Assembly: GCA_023412745.1 (NCBI GenBank)
Contig: JAEZBZ010000012.1
Coordinates: forward strand, 1-5,987
DNA length: 5,987 bases
From: Pseudomonadota bacterium
GTDB lineage: Bacteria; Pseudomonadota; Alphaproteobacteria; Rhizobiales; Hyphomicrobiaceae
Reading direction: 5' to 3'
In this document: piece by piece, positions 1 to 5,373 of the stretch
Numbering within the stretch: the first letter of the stretch is position 1
Layout: the number at the start of each line of letters is the position of its first letter
The notes under the pieces: generated by a model
The model's database searches: none
What the model was told of the DNA's origin: nothing
The model's input: only the letters and a program-made list of their open reading frames with translations
Made by a program: the position numbers and the translations under genes

Positions 1-640
1 CCAGCACGCCAGCCAGCGCGGCCAGCGCGACACCGAAGCCATAAGTCAGGGTCATCATGCGCGGCACGTTGATGCCAAACGCGCGAACCAGCGTCGGGTT
101 CTCGGTGGCGGCGCGCAGGTAGCTGCCGAGCTTGGTCTTCTCGATCATGAACCAGGTCGCGAGGCAAACCACGATTGAGATCGCCACCACCCAGGCGCGA
201 TACCACGGCAGGAACATGAAACCCAGGTTCGTGCCGCCAGGAATCGGGTTCGTATATGGAAGACCGGAAGAGCCGTAATTCTTGCGGAACAACCCTTCGA
301 TGATCAGTGCGAGGCCGAACGTCAGCAGTAAGCCATAGAGATGGTCGAGGTGGTAGAGGCGCGACAGCAGCAGCCGTTCCAGAATGATGCCGGTTACGCC
401 GACGATCAACGGCGCCATTATGAGAGCACCCCAATAGGGAATGCCCAGATACTGCAACAGCATCCAGGCCACGAATGCACCCATCATGTATTGGGCGCCG
501 TGGGTGAAGTTGATCACGTTCAGCATGCCGAAAATGACCGCCAGCCCGAGGCTCAGCAGGGCGTAGAACGCGCCGTTGATGAGGCCGAGCAGAAGTTGGC
601 CGAACAAGGCCTGCGGCGGCACGCCGAGTAATTCGAACAT
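1..640 (-). CDS. livH: Branched-chain amino acid-type ABC transporter permease LivH (partial, 3' end off the left edge)
   Basis: This is an inner-membrane permease of the Liv/HAAT uptake family, expected to pair with LivM to form the solute channel driven by LivG and LivF. I translated 213 residues; the frame stays open to base 1, so roughly the last third is missing (family members are usually about 290-310 residues). The protein is very hydrophobic. The family hallmark GLAVIFGMLNVINFTHG lies at about residues 32-48, followed by YMMGAF. Membrane stretches are visible at about 13-40, 52-66, 71-89, 102-116 and 150-165. Near the cut, the segment with RAATENP, RAFGINVPR and the hydrophobic run LAALAGVL (about 176-213) matches the cytoplasmic coupling-loop region that contacts the ATPase. 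The ATG at 640 is preferred because GGAGG (654-650) lies 9 bases upstream; an in-frame ATG at 646 would sit only 3 bases from that site. The gene follows livK after a 127-base gap holding two inverted repeats. The family is clear, the substrate is not. Confidence 0.93.
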   Translation of the reverse strand, partial: MFELLGVPPQALFGQLLLGLINGAFYALLSLGLAVIFGMLNVINFTHGAQYMMGAFVAWMLLQYLGIPYWGALIMAPLIVGVTGIILERLLLSRLYHLDHLYGLLLTFGLALIIEGLFRKNYGSSGLPYTNPIPGGTNLGFMFLPWYRAWVVAISIVVCLATWFMIEKTKLGSYLRAATENPTLVRAFGINVPRMMTLTYGFGVALAALAGVL

Positions 641-646
641 TCCCAT

Positions 647-654
647 CTCCCTCC
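647..654 (-). promoter_or_regulatory. Ribosome binding site of livH
   Basis: On the minus strand the purine-rich stretch GGAGGGAG reads from 654 to 647. The GGAGG core is 9 bases before the ATG at 640, but only 3 bases before the alternative in-frame ATG at 646, so it favours 640. It directly abuts the inverted repeat at 654-679. Confidence 0.6.
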
Positions 655-679
655 CCGATCCCCCCTCCAGAGGATCGGG
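654..679 (-). repeat. Inverted repeat just upstream of the livH ribosome binding site
   Basis: CCCGATCC at 654-661 is the exact reverse complement of GGATCGGG at 672-679, giving a perfect 8-bp stem with a 10-base loop. In the livH transcript the loop reads TCUGGAGGGG, itself Shine-Dalgarno-like, and the 3' arm runs straight into the true livH ribosome binding site. It could modulate access of ribosomes to livH. That role is inference; only the symmetry is seen. Confidence 0.5.
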
Positions 680-731
680 TTGCCGCGAGGGCAGACGCTG
701 TGACGGGCAGCCTGCACTCGCATTTGAAGCA

Positions 732-758
732 CCCGTCCCGTACCGCGCACGGGACGGG
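732..758 (-). promoter_or_regulatory. GC-rich intercistronic hairpin between livK and livH
   Basis: CCCGTCCCGT at 732-741 and ACGGGACGGG at 749-758 form a perfect 10-bp inverted repeat around a 7-base loop. It begins 9 bases after the livK stop codon. No run of T follows the downstream arm on the minus strand (it reads TGCTTCAAATG), so it is not a classical intrinsic terminator. A hairpin in this place is typical of operons in which the binding protein must be made in excess: it can protect the upstream mRNA from 3' exonucleases or attenuate downstream expression. The structure is clear from sequence; the function is inferred. Confidence 0.6.
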
Positions 759-767
759 ATTATGGCG

Positions 768-1976
768 TTACTTCTTCACCAGCGGGCAGTCGCCCTGGTC
801 GAGCGGACGGAAAGCCTCGGCGGCCGGAATCGTGGCGCGAACGTTGTAATAGTCCCACGCACCCTTGCTTTCCGATGGCTTCTTGACCTCGAACAGGTAC
901 ATATCGTGCACCTTGCGTCCGTCAGCGCGGATCGTGCCTTTTCCGAACAGCGGATCGTCCGTCGGCATTTCCTTCATCTTCTCGACGACCTTGACGCCGT
1001 CGGCATCGCTCTTGAGCTCGTGCACAGCCTTGAGGTAGTGCAGGACCGCAGCGTAGACGCCGGCCTGGACCATGGTGGGCTTGTTGCCCTTGTTGGCTTT
1101 CTCGAATTCGGCAGCGAAGGCGCGATTGGCGTCGTTCAGGTCCCAATACCAGGCTTCCGTCATCACCAGGCCCTGCGCGGTATTCAGCCCGATCGCGTGG
1201 ACGTCAGTGATGAACATCAGAAGGCTGGCGAGGTTCTGGCCACCGGAGACGATGCCGAATTCAGCCGCCTGCTTGACCGAGTTGATGGTGTCTGCGCCGG
1301 CATTGGCGAGGCCGATGATCTTGGCCTTGGAGGCTTGCGCCTGCAGCAGGAACGAGGAGAAATCCTGCCCCGGGAACGGATGGCGCACTTTGCCCACCAC
1401 CTTGCCACCGCTCTTCTCTACGACCGCGGTCGTATCGCGCTCCAGCGCGTGACCGAACGCGTAGTCCGCGGTCAGGAAGAACCATGTGTCACCGCCGGTT
1501 TTTACCACCGCGTTGCCGGTGCCATTGGCCAGCGCCCATGTATCGTAGGTCCAGTGCACCGTGTTCGGCGTGCAAGCTTTGCCCGTGAGATCGGACGATG
1601 CCGCGCCCGAGTTCAGGAATACCTTGTTGCGCTCCTTGGCGAGATTGTTGACCGCCAGAGCAACCGACGAGGTCGGCACGTCGACGACCGTATCGACCTT
1701 GTCGACATCGAACCACTGGCGCACGACGTTGGAGCCGATGTCCGGCTTATTCTGGTGATCAGCAAACACCACCTCGATCTTGTCGTGGCACTTGCTCGCC
1801 TTGCAGAAATCCTCGACTGCTTTACGCGCGGCCCATACCGAGCCCTGACCGGAGAGATCGGCATAAATGCCGGACTGGTCGTTCAGCACACCGATCTTGA
1901 TGGTGCCATCGCTGTACTGAGCATGAGCGGCAGTCGCCAGCATGGTGCCGGCCGCCGCGATGATCCATTTCTTCAT
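768..1976 (-). CDS. livK: Periplasmic substrate-binding protein of a Liv/HAAT-type ABC transporter
   Basis: This 402-residue protein is the secreted solute receptor of the transporter encoded around it. A classical signal peptide is visible: MKKW, a hydrophobic core (IIAAAGTMLATAA), then cleavage after AHA at residue 19, leaving a mature protein starting QYSDG. The first strand TIKIGVLNDQSGIYADLSGQGSVWAA is the standard opening of the type I periplasmic-binding fold (Peripla_BP_6). Later landmarks are DVPTSSVALAVN (about 99-110), a TADYAFGH segment (169-176) and AGVYAAVLHYLKAV (305-318). Four cysteines (58, 63, 135, 397) could form two disulfides in the periplasm. The ATG at 1976 is supported by GGAGGA a few bases upstream and by the signal peptide. 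The gene lies 32 bases after livF. The length is usual for the family. The ligand cannot be read from the sequence: branched-chain amino acids, amides, urea and aromatic acids are all bound by relatives, so the symbol denotes position and family only. Confidence 0.95.
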   Translation of the reverse strand: MKKWIIAAAGTMLATAAHAQYSDGTIKIGVLNDQSGIYADLSGQGSVWAARKAVEDFCKASKCHDKIEVVFADHQNKPDIGSNVVRQWFDVDKVDTVVDVPTSSVALAVNNLAKERNKVFLNSGAASSDLTGKACTPNTVHWTYDTWALANGTGNAVVKTGGDTWFFLTADYAFGHALERDTTAVVEKSGGKVVGKVRHPFPGQDFSSFLLQAQASKAKIIGLANAGADTINSVKQAAEFGIVSGGQNLASLLMFITDVHAIGLNTAQGLVMTEAWYWDLNDANRAFAAEFEKANKGNKPTMVQAGVYAAVLHYLKAVHELKSDADGVKVVEKMKEMPTDDPLFGKGTIRADGRKVHDMYLFEVKKPSESKGAWDYYNVRATIPAAEAFRPLDQGDCPLVKK

Positions 1977-1980
1977 GAGA

Positions 1981-1993
1981 TCCTCCGTCCTCC
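1981..1993 (-). promoter_or_regulatory. Tandem Shine-Dalgarno sequences before livK
   Basis: Two copies of GGAGGA stand at 1993-1988 and 1986-1981 on the minus strand, separated by one base. The proximal copy is 4 bases (GGAGG core 5 bases) before the livK ATG at 1976 and fixes that start. A strong or doubled site fits the need for more binding protein than membrane components, though this is inference. Confidence 0.65.
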
Positions 1994-2008
1994 ACTCAAC
2001 TTTTTGTT

Positions 2009-2719
2009 CTAAACACCGAGATAGGTTTCCAGCTTGCTCTTGTTTGCGGCCAACTGGCTGTTTTCGATCATGTCGACGACCTGGCCGTGCTCGACGACAT
2101 AATGGCGATCGGCCACGGTGGCCGCGAAATGGAAGTTCTGCTCCACCAGCAGAATGGTAAAGCCCTTGTTCTTCAGCGTATGCAGGATGCGGCCGATGTG
2201 CTGCACGATCACCGGCGCAAGGCCTTCGGTCGGCTCGTCCAGCAGCAGCAGGTCGGCGCCGGTGCGCAGAATGCGAGCGATCGCCAGCATCTGTTGTTCG
2301 CCACCCGACAGCTTGGTGCCCTGACTGGCACTGCGATCCTTCAGCGCCGGAAACAACTGGTAGATTTCCTCGGCGCTGAGGCCGCCCTGTTTGACCACCG
2401 GCGGCAGCAGCAGGTTTTCGCGCACATTCAGGCTGGAGAAGATCCCGCGCTCTTCGGGCGTATAACCGATGCCAAGCTGGGCGATTTTGTCGGAAGGCCA
2501 GGAGATGGTTTCCTGACCGGTGTAGGCGATCGATCCTCGGCGCGAGCGGATGATGCCCATGATGGCGCGCATGGTCGTGGTCTTGCCGACGCCGTTGCGC
2601 CCCAGCAGCGTCACGACCTCGCCTTTCGGGACCTCGAACGCCATGCCATGCAGCACGTGGCTTTCACCGTACCAGGCATGCAAGTCCTTGACGGCCAGAA
2701 GCGGCTGCGTGTCAGGCAT
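2009..2719 (-). CDS. livF: Branched-chain amino acid-type ABC transporter ATP-binding protein LivF
   Basis: This 236-residue cytoplasmic ATPase is one of the two motor subunits of the Liv/HAAT importer and pairs with LivG. Motifs in order: Walker A GRNGVGKT (about 40-47), the family segment GYTPEERGIF (85-94), the ABC signature LSGGEQQ (137-143) and Walker B LLLLDEPTEGL (157-167). The switch position reads LLVEQN (190-195), with Gln where many ABC ATPases have His; this is the normal LivF form. The C-terminus ends LETYLGV, also typical. The ATG at 2719 is chosen because GGAGAGG (2732-2726) lies 6 bases upstream and the protein then begins MPDTQPLLAVKDL at the usual place. The frame extends to an ATG at 2752, but the extra MAGPANPERWR has no counterpart in the family and no good ribosome site. 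The start overlaps the end of livG by 8 bases, indicating translational coupling. livK follows after 32 bases. Confidence 0.95.
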   Translation of the reverse strand: MPDTQPLLAVKDLHAWYGESHVLHGMAFEVPKGEVVTLLGRNGVGKTTTMRAIMGIIRSRRGSIAYTGQETISWPSDKIAQLGIGYTPEERGIFSSLNVRENLLLPPVVKQGGLSAEEIYQLFPALKDRSASQGTKLSGGEQQMLAIARILRTGADLLLLDEPTEGLAPVIVQHIGRILHTLKNKGFTILLVEQNFHFAATVADRHYVVEHGQVVDMIENSQLAANKSKLETYLGV

Positions 2720-3500
2720 GCGCCACCTCTCCGGATTCGCCGGCCCGGCCATCGCCGGAACCCATGTAGGCCTCGATCACCTGCGGATCGCGCGAGACCT
2801 CGGAATATGGGCCTTCAGCCAGGATTTCCCCGCGCGCCAGCACCGTGATGAAGTCCGACAGGTCGGACACCACCGACAGGTTGTGCTCTACCATCAGCAC
2901 CGTGCGGTTCGCGGCCACCCGGCGGATCAGCGCAGAAATACGGCCGATGTCCTCACGGCCCATGCCGGCCATCGGCTCGTCGAGCAGCAGCATCTCGGGA
3001 TCGAGCGCCAGCGTCGTGGCGATTTCCAGCGCGCGCTTGCGGCCGTAGGGCAGTTCCACCGCCTGCAGATGCGCATAGGGGCCGAGCCCGACATCCTCCA
3101 GAAGCTGCAGCGCTTCATCGTTGAGAATGTCGAGCGATTTTTCCGACTGCCAGAAATAGAATGACGTTCCGAGTTTGCGCTGGAGCGCGATGCGAATGTT
3201 TTCCAACAGCGTAAGGTGTGGGAACGTCGCCGAAATCTGGAAACTGCGGACCAAGCCGAGCCGCGCGATATCAGCCGGACTCAGGTTCGTGATGTCCTGG
3301 CCGTTATAGCGAATGGTACCGGTCGACGGCGGGATGAACTTGGTGATCAGGTTGAAGCACGTCGTCTTGCCGGCGCCATTGGGGCCGATAAGCGCATGAA
3401 TCGTACCGCGCCTGACCTTCAGATTGACGTTCTTGACCGCCCAAAGGCCTTTGAAATTCTTTGAAAGATCGGTCGTTTCAACAATGTAATCGATGGACAT
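2712..3500 (-). CDS. livG: Branched-chain amino acid-type ABC transporter ATP-binding protein LivG
   Basis: This 262-residue cytoplasmic ATPase is the partner of LivF and the first gene of the liv operon in view. Motifs in order: Walker A GPNGAGKTT (39-47), Q-loop RSFQ (Q88), the degenerate signature LPYGRKRALEIA (150-161) in place of LSGGQ, Walker B LLLDEPMAGM (171-180) and the switch VEHN with H206. The degenerate signature and the end VIEAYMGSG are normal for LivG; a short polar tail GDGRAGESGEVAHA follows. The ATG at 3500 (MSIDYIVETTDL) puts the nucleotide-binding fold at the usual distance from the N-terminus, but the bases before it show no Shine-Dalgarno sequence: the nearest AGGG is 14 bases away. 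An in-frame GTG at 3608 would add 36 basic, unconserved-looking residues and cross the likely promoter, so it is less likely. The stop overlaps the livF start by 8 bases. The family is certain, the exact start less so. Confidence 0.94.
   Translation of the reverse strand: MSIDYIVETTDLSKNFKGLWAVKNVNLKVRRGTIHALIGPNGAGKTTCFNLITKFIPPSTGTIRYNGQDITNLSPADIARLGLVRSFQISATFPHLTLLENIRIALQRKLGTSFYFWQSEKSLDILNDEALQLLEDVGLGPYAHLQAVELPYGRKRALEIATTLALDPEMLLLDEPMAGMGREDIGRISALIRRVAANRTVLMVEHNLSVVSDLSDFITVLARGEILAEGPYSEVSRDPQVIEAYMGSGDGRAGESGEVAHA
2726..2732 (-). promoter_or_regulatory. Ribosome binding site that fixes the livF start
   Basis: GGAGAGG on the minus strand lies inside the last codons of livG, 6 bases before the ATG at 2719. 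No comparable site precedes the longer in-frame start at 2752. Confidence 0.6.
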
Positions 3501-3670
3501 GCGGGGGCGAAGGACCCTGTTCCCAGCTTTAGGTTTCCTCAACCGCGTTGACCGCGAATTTTTCCGTATTGTGCATTGCAAGTCAGACGGAGGCAATAGC
3601 GGCTGCACATCGGCATCGCTATCCGACTATCGTTTAGTTGGCTTTTGGAGACTTTTGGTTTTGGGGCGGA
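3501..3670. other. Intergenic region between the sit and liv operons
   Basis: These 170 bases separate the sitD stop from the livG start. I see no convincing gene, and no stem followed by a T-run that would end the sit transcript on the minus strand; the minus strand after sitD is A-rich instead (CCCCAAAACCAAAAG). The segment is visibly richer in A and T than its neighbours, as expected for a promoter region. The liv promoter is the most likely content. Confidence 0.5.
3568..3596 (-). promoter_or_regulatory. Weak sigma-70-type promoter candidate for the liv operon
   Basis: On the minus strand TTGCCT (3596-3591) and CACAAT (3573-3568) stand 17 bases apart, the preferred spacing for a housekeeping promoter. 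Transcription would begin near 3560, leaving an untranslated leader of roughly 60 bases before the livG ATG. Neither box is a perfect match, and such pairs arise often by chance. Confidence 0.25.
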
Positions 3671-4516
3671 TCAGGCTTTTGCCGCCGGTCCCGCTACATC
3701 CCCATGCCGCGATGCAATAAGAGCCGCGACGAAGATCAGCGCCTGGACCAGCACGATGGTCGGACCCGTCGCGCCATCAATATGGAAGCTGATTAACACG
3801 CCGGACACGCTGGCGCCGATGGCAACCGCGCAGGCAATCAGCATCATCGTCTCGAACCGCTTGGTCAGCAGAAAGGCCGTCGCACCTGGCCCCACCAGCA
3901 TAGCCACGACAAGAATGATCCCCACCGCTTTCAGCGATGCGACGATCGCCAGCGACAGCAACGCCAGCAAACCATAATGCAGCGCACGGACAGGCAAGCC
4001 CAGCGCCCGGGCATGCTGTTGATCGAAGCAATACACCAAAAGATCGCGGCGGAAGACGAGAACGGTTAGCAGCACGCCGATCGTGATCACGATGGTCTCG
4101 ACGAGTTCGCTATCCGTCACGCCGAGCAGGTTGCCGAACAGCACGTGCGACAGGTGCTGTTCCGTATCCACCTTGGTAAACAGCACCAGTCCGAGCCCGA
4201 ACATACCGGCGAACACGATGCCCATCGCCGTGTCTTCGCGAATGCGGCTGTTCTCTTTCAGGTAACCGGTCAGCGTCGCGCAGGTGAGCCCGGCGGCAAA
4301 CGCGCCAACCGACAGCGGCAGGCCCAGCACGAACGCCAGCACGATGCCCGGCAACACCGCATGCGAAACGGCATCGCCCATCAGCGACCAGCCCTTCAGC
4401 ACCAGATAGCAGGACAGTACCGCCGAGACCGCGCCCACCAGCACCGCCACAAGCAACGCGCGCTGCATGAACGGATAGCTGAACGGCACCGTGAAGATCT
4501 CGACGAGGCCCATCAT
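3671..4516 (-). CDS. sitD: Manganese/iron ABC transporter permease SitD (ABC-3 family)
   Basis: This 281-residue integral membrane protein belongs to the ABC-3 metal permeases (ZnuB/MntB/SitC/SitD) and should form the channel together with SitC. Conserved landmarks: LKGWSLMGDAVSHAVLPG (about 40-57), with the Asp and His residues conserved in metal permeases; SRIREDTAMGIVFAGMFGLGLVL (90-112); the SitD-like HLSHVLFGNLLGV (121-133); FDQQHARALGLP (164-175), the cytoplasmic loop expected to contact the ATPase; and VGPGATAFLLTKRF (208-221). About eight hydrophobic segments are visible. I assign SitD rather than SitC from the HLSHVLFG and LKAVGIILVVAMLVGPGA wording and from its position as last gene. 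Its ATG at 4516 overlaps the sitC stop as ATGA, with GGAG 10 bases upstream; the second ATG at 4513 is an alternative. Manganese and/or ferrous iron is the likely cargo. Zinc (ZnuB-like) cannot be excluded from the permease alone. Expression probably follows metal status through a promoter outside the window. Confidence 0.9.
   Translation of the reverse strand: MMGLVEIFTVPFSYPFMQRALLVAVLVGAVSAVLSCYLVLKGWSLMGDAVSHAVLPGIVLAFVLGLPLSVGAFAAGLTCATLTGYLKENSRIREDTAMGIVFAGMFGLGLVLFTKVDTEQHLSHVLFGNLLGVTDSELVETIVITIGVLLTVLVFRRDLLVYCFDQQHARALGLPVRALHYGLLALLSLAIVASLKAVGIILVVAMLVGPGATAFLLTKRFETMMLIACAVAIGASVSGVLISFHIDGATGPTIVLVQALIFVAALIASRHGDVAGPAAKA
4371..4401 (-). repeat. 31-base perfect direct repeat, copy in sitD
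   Basis: These 31 bases are identical to 5237-5267 in sitC. They encode the permease motif LKGWSLMGDA in the same codon phase, and every synonymous position also agrees. The bases just outside both ends differ (g/t at the left, c/t at the right). Confidence 0.8.
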
Positions 4517-5373
4517 GGCGCGACATCTCCGCCTGCCTGCGACCTTCGTCTCTGGGCGAGGACGCCGTGCTTCGGCGCGAACACGAACGCCGTCAGGAAG
4601 GTGAGCGTCTGCAATGTGACGATGACGCCGCCAGTCGATCCGTCAAGAAAATAGCTGATGTAGGTGCCGACTGCGCTGGTCGTTGCGCCGATGGCGACGC
4701 TCAAGCCAATCAGTTGGCCGAAGCGATCCGTAAGCAGATAGGCCGTTGCGCCCGGCGTGATGACCATTGCGATGACCAGCGCCGCGCCGACCGTCTGCAA
4801 CGCCGTGACCGCCGAGGCACTGAGCAGCGTGAAAAACAGCCCCTTCAGCAGTGTCGGCTTGAGACCGATGGTACGCGCGTGGCTTTCATCGAAAAACACC
4901 ACCATCAGGTCCTTCCAGACAACCAGCAGGATCAGAAAGGCGACGCCGGCGACGAGAATGACTTGCATGGCATCCTCGTCCGCGATGCCAAGAATATTGC
5001 CGAGCACGATCGTCTGCACGCTCACCGATGTCGGCCAGATCGAGACGATCAGCAGTCCGGCGGCGAAGAAGGCGGTGAACACCACGCCGATGACGGCGTC
5101 CTCCTTCAGCTTGGAGACGTGCTTGATGCCCCACATGCCAAGCGCCGCGATCAATCCAGCGAAGAACGCACCTGCTGCATACGGCAGATTAAGCAGATAG
5201 GCGACGGCAACGCCCGGCACGACGGCATGGGCCAGTGCATCGCCCATCAGCGACCAGCCCTTCAGCATCAGGTAGGCGGACAGAAACGCGCACAGTCCGC
5301 CGACCAGCGCGCTGACCCAGATGGCACGGATCATATAGTTGTATTCAAACGGGACGAGCAGCTCGCTCATCAT
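4513..5373 (-). CDS. sitC: Manganese/iron ABC transporter permease SitC (ABC-3 family)
   Basis: This 286-residue inner-membrane permease is the first of the two channel subunits and pairs with SitD. Landmarks: an opening PFEYNYMIRAIWVSALVGGLCAFLS as in SitC/YfeC proteins; LMLKGWSLMGDALAHAVVPG (35-54) with conserved Asp45 and His49; the positively charged loop VSKLKEDAVIG (86-96); VQTIVLGNILGIADED (119-134); WKDLMVVFFDESHARTIGL (153-171), the ATPase-contact region; and VITPGATAYLLTDRF (204-218). The C-terminal end YFLDGSTGGVIVTLQTLTFLTAFVFAPKHG is strongly typical of the SitC/MntC branch. About eight hydrophobic spans are visible and the length is normal. The ATG at 5373 shares its A with the sitB stop (TGATG), and GAGG lies 7 bases upstream, so translation is coupled to SitB. 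A second ATG at 5370 is possible. The substrate is inferred from family resemblance to be Mn(II) and perhaps Fe(II). Confidence 0.91.
   Translation of the reverse strand: MMSELLVPFEYNYMIRAIWVSALVGGLCAFLSAYLMLKGWSLMGDALAHAVVPGVAVAYLLNLPYAAGAFFAGLIAALGMWGIKHVSKLKEDAVIGVVFTAFFAAGLLIVSIWPTSVSVQTIVLGNILGIADEDAMQVILVAGVAFLILLVVWKDLMVVFFDESHARTIGLKPTLLKGLFFTLLSASAVTALQTVGAALVIAMVITPGATAYLLTDRFGQLIGLSVAIGATTSAVGTYISYFLDGSTGGVIVTLQTLTFLTAFVFAPKHGVLAQRRRSQAGGDVAP
5237..5267 (-). repeat. 31-base perfect direct repeat, copy in sitC
   Basis: Partner of the identical segment at 4371-4401, offset by 866 bases. Because both copies encode the same residues in the same phase, recombination between them would remove 866 bases and leave an in-frame SitC-SitD chimera. 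Confidence 0.8.

Noticed and set aside
576..2012. A 478-codon open frame on the plus strand opposite livK
   Set aside because: It lies antisense to a clear secreted binding protein with signal peptide and ribosome site. Its translation shows no recognisable domain, and long antisense frames are expected in GC-rich codon-biased genes.
2720..2752. Eleven-residue longer start of livF
   Set aside because: It has no good ribosome site and an unconserved-looking N-terminus. The ATG at 2719 has GGAGAGG at the right distance.
2087..3164. Plus-strand frames of 253 and 204 codons opposite livF and livG
   Set aside because: They are antisense to ATPases with every ABC motif in place, and show no domain of their own.
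3665..3686. GGCGG/CCGCC inverted repeat across the sitD stop, as a terminator
   Set aside because: The stem is only 5 bp with a 12-base loop, and the following minus-strand sequence is rich in C and A, without a T-run.
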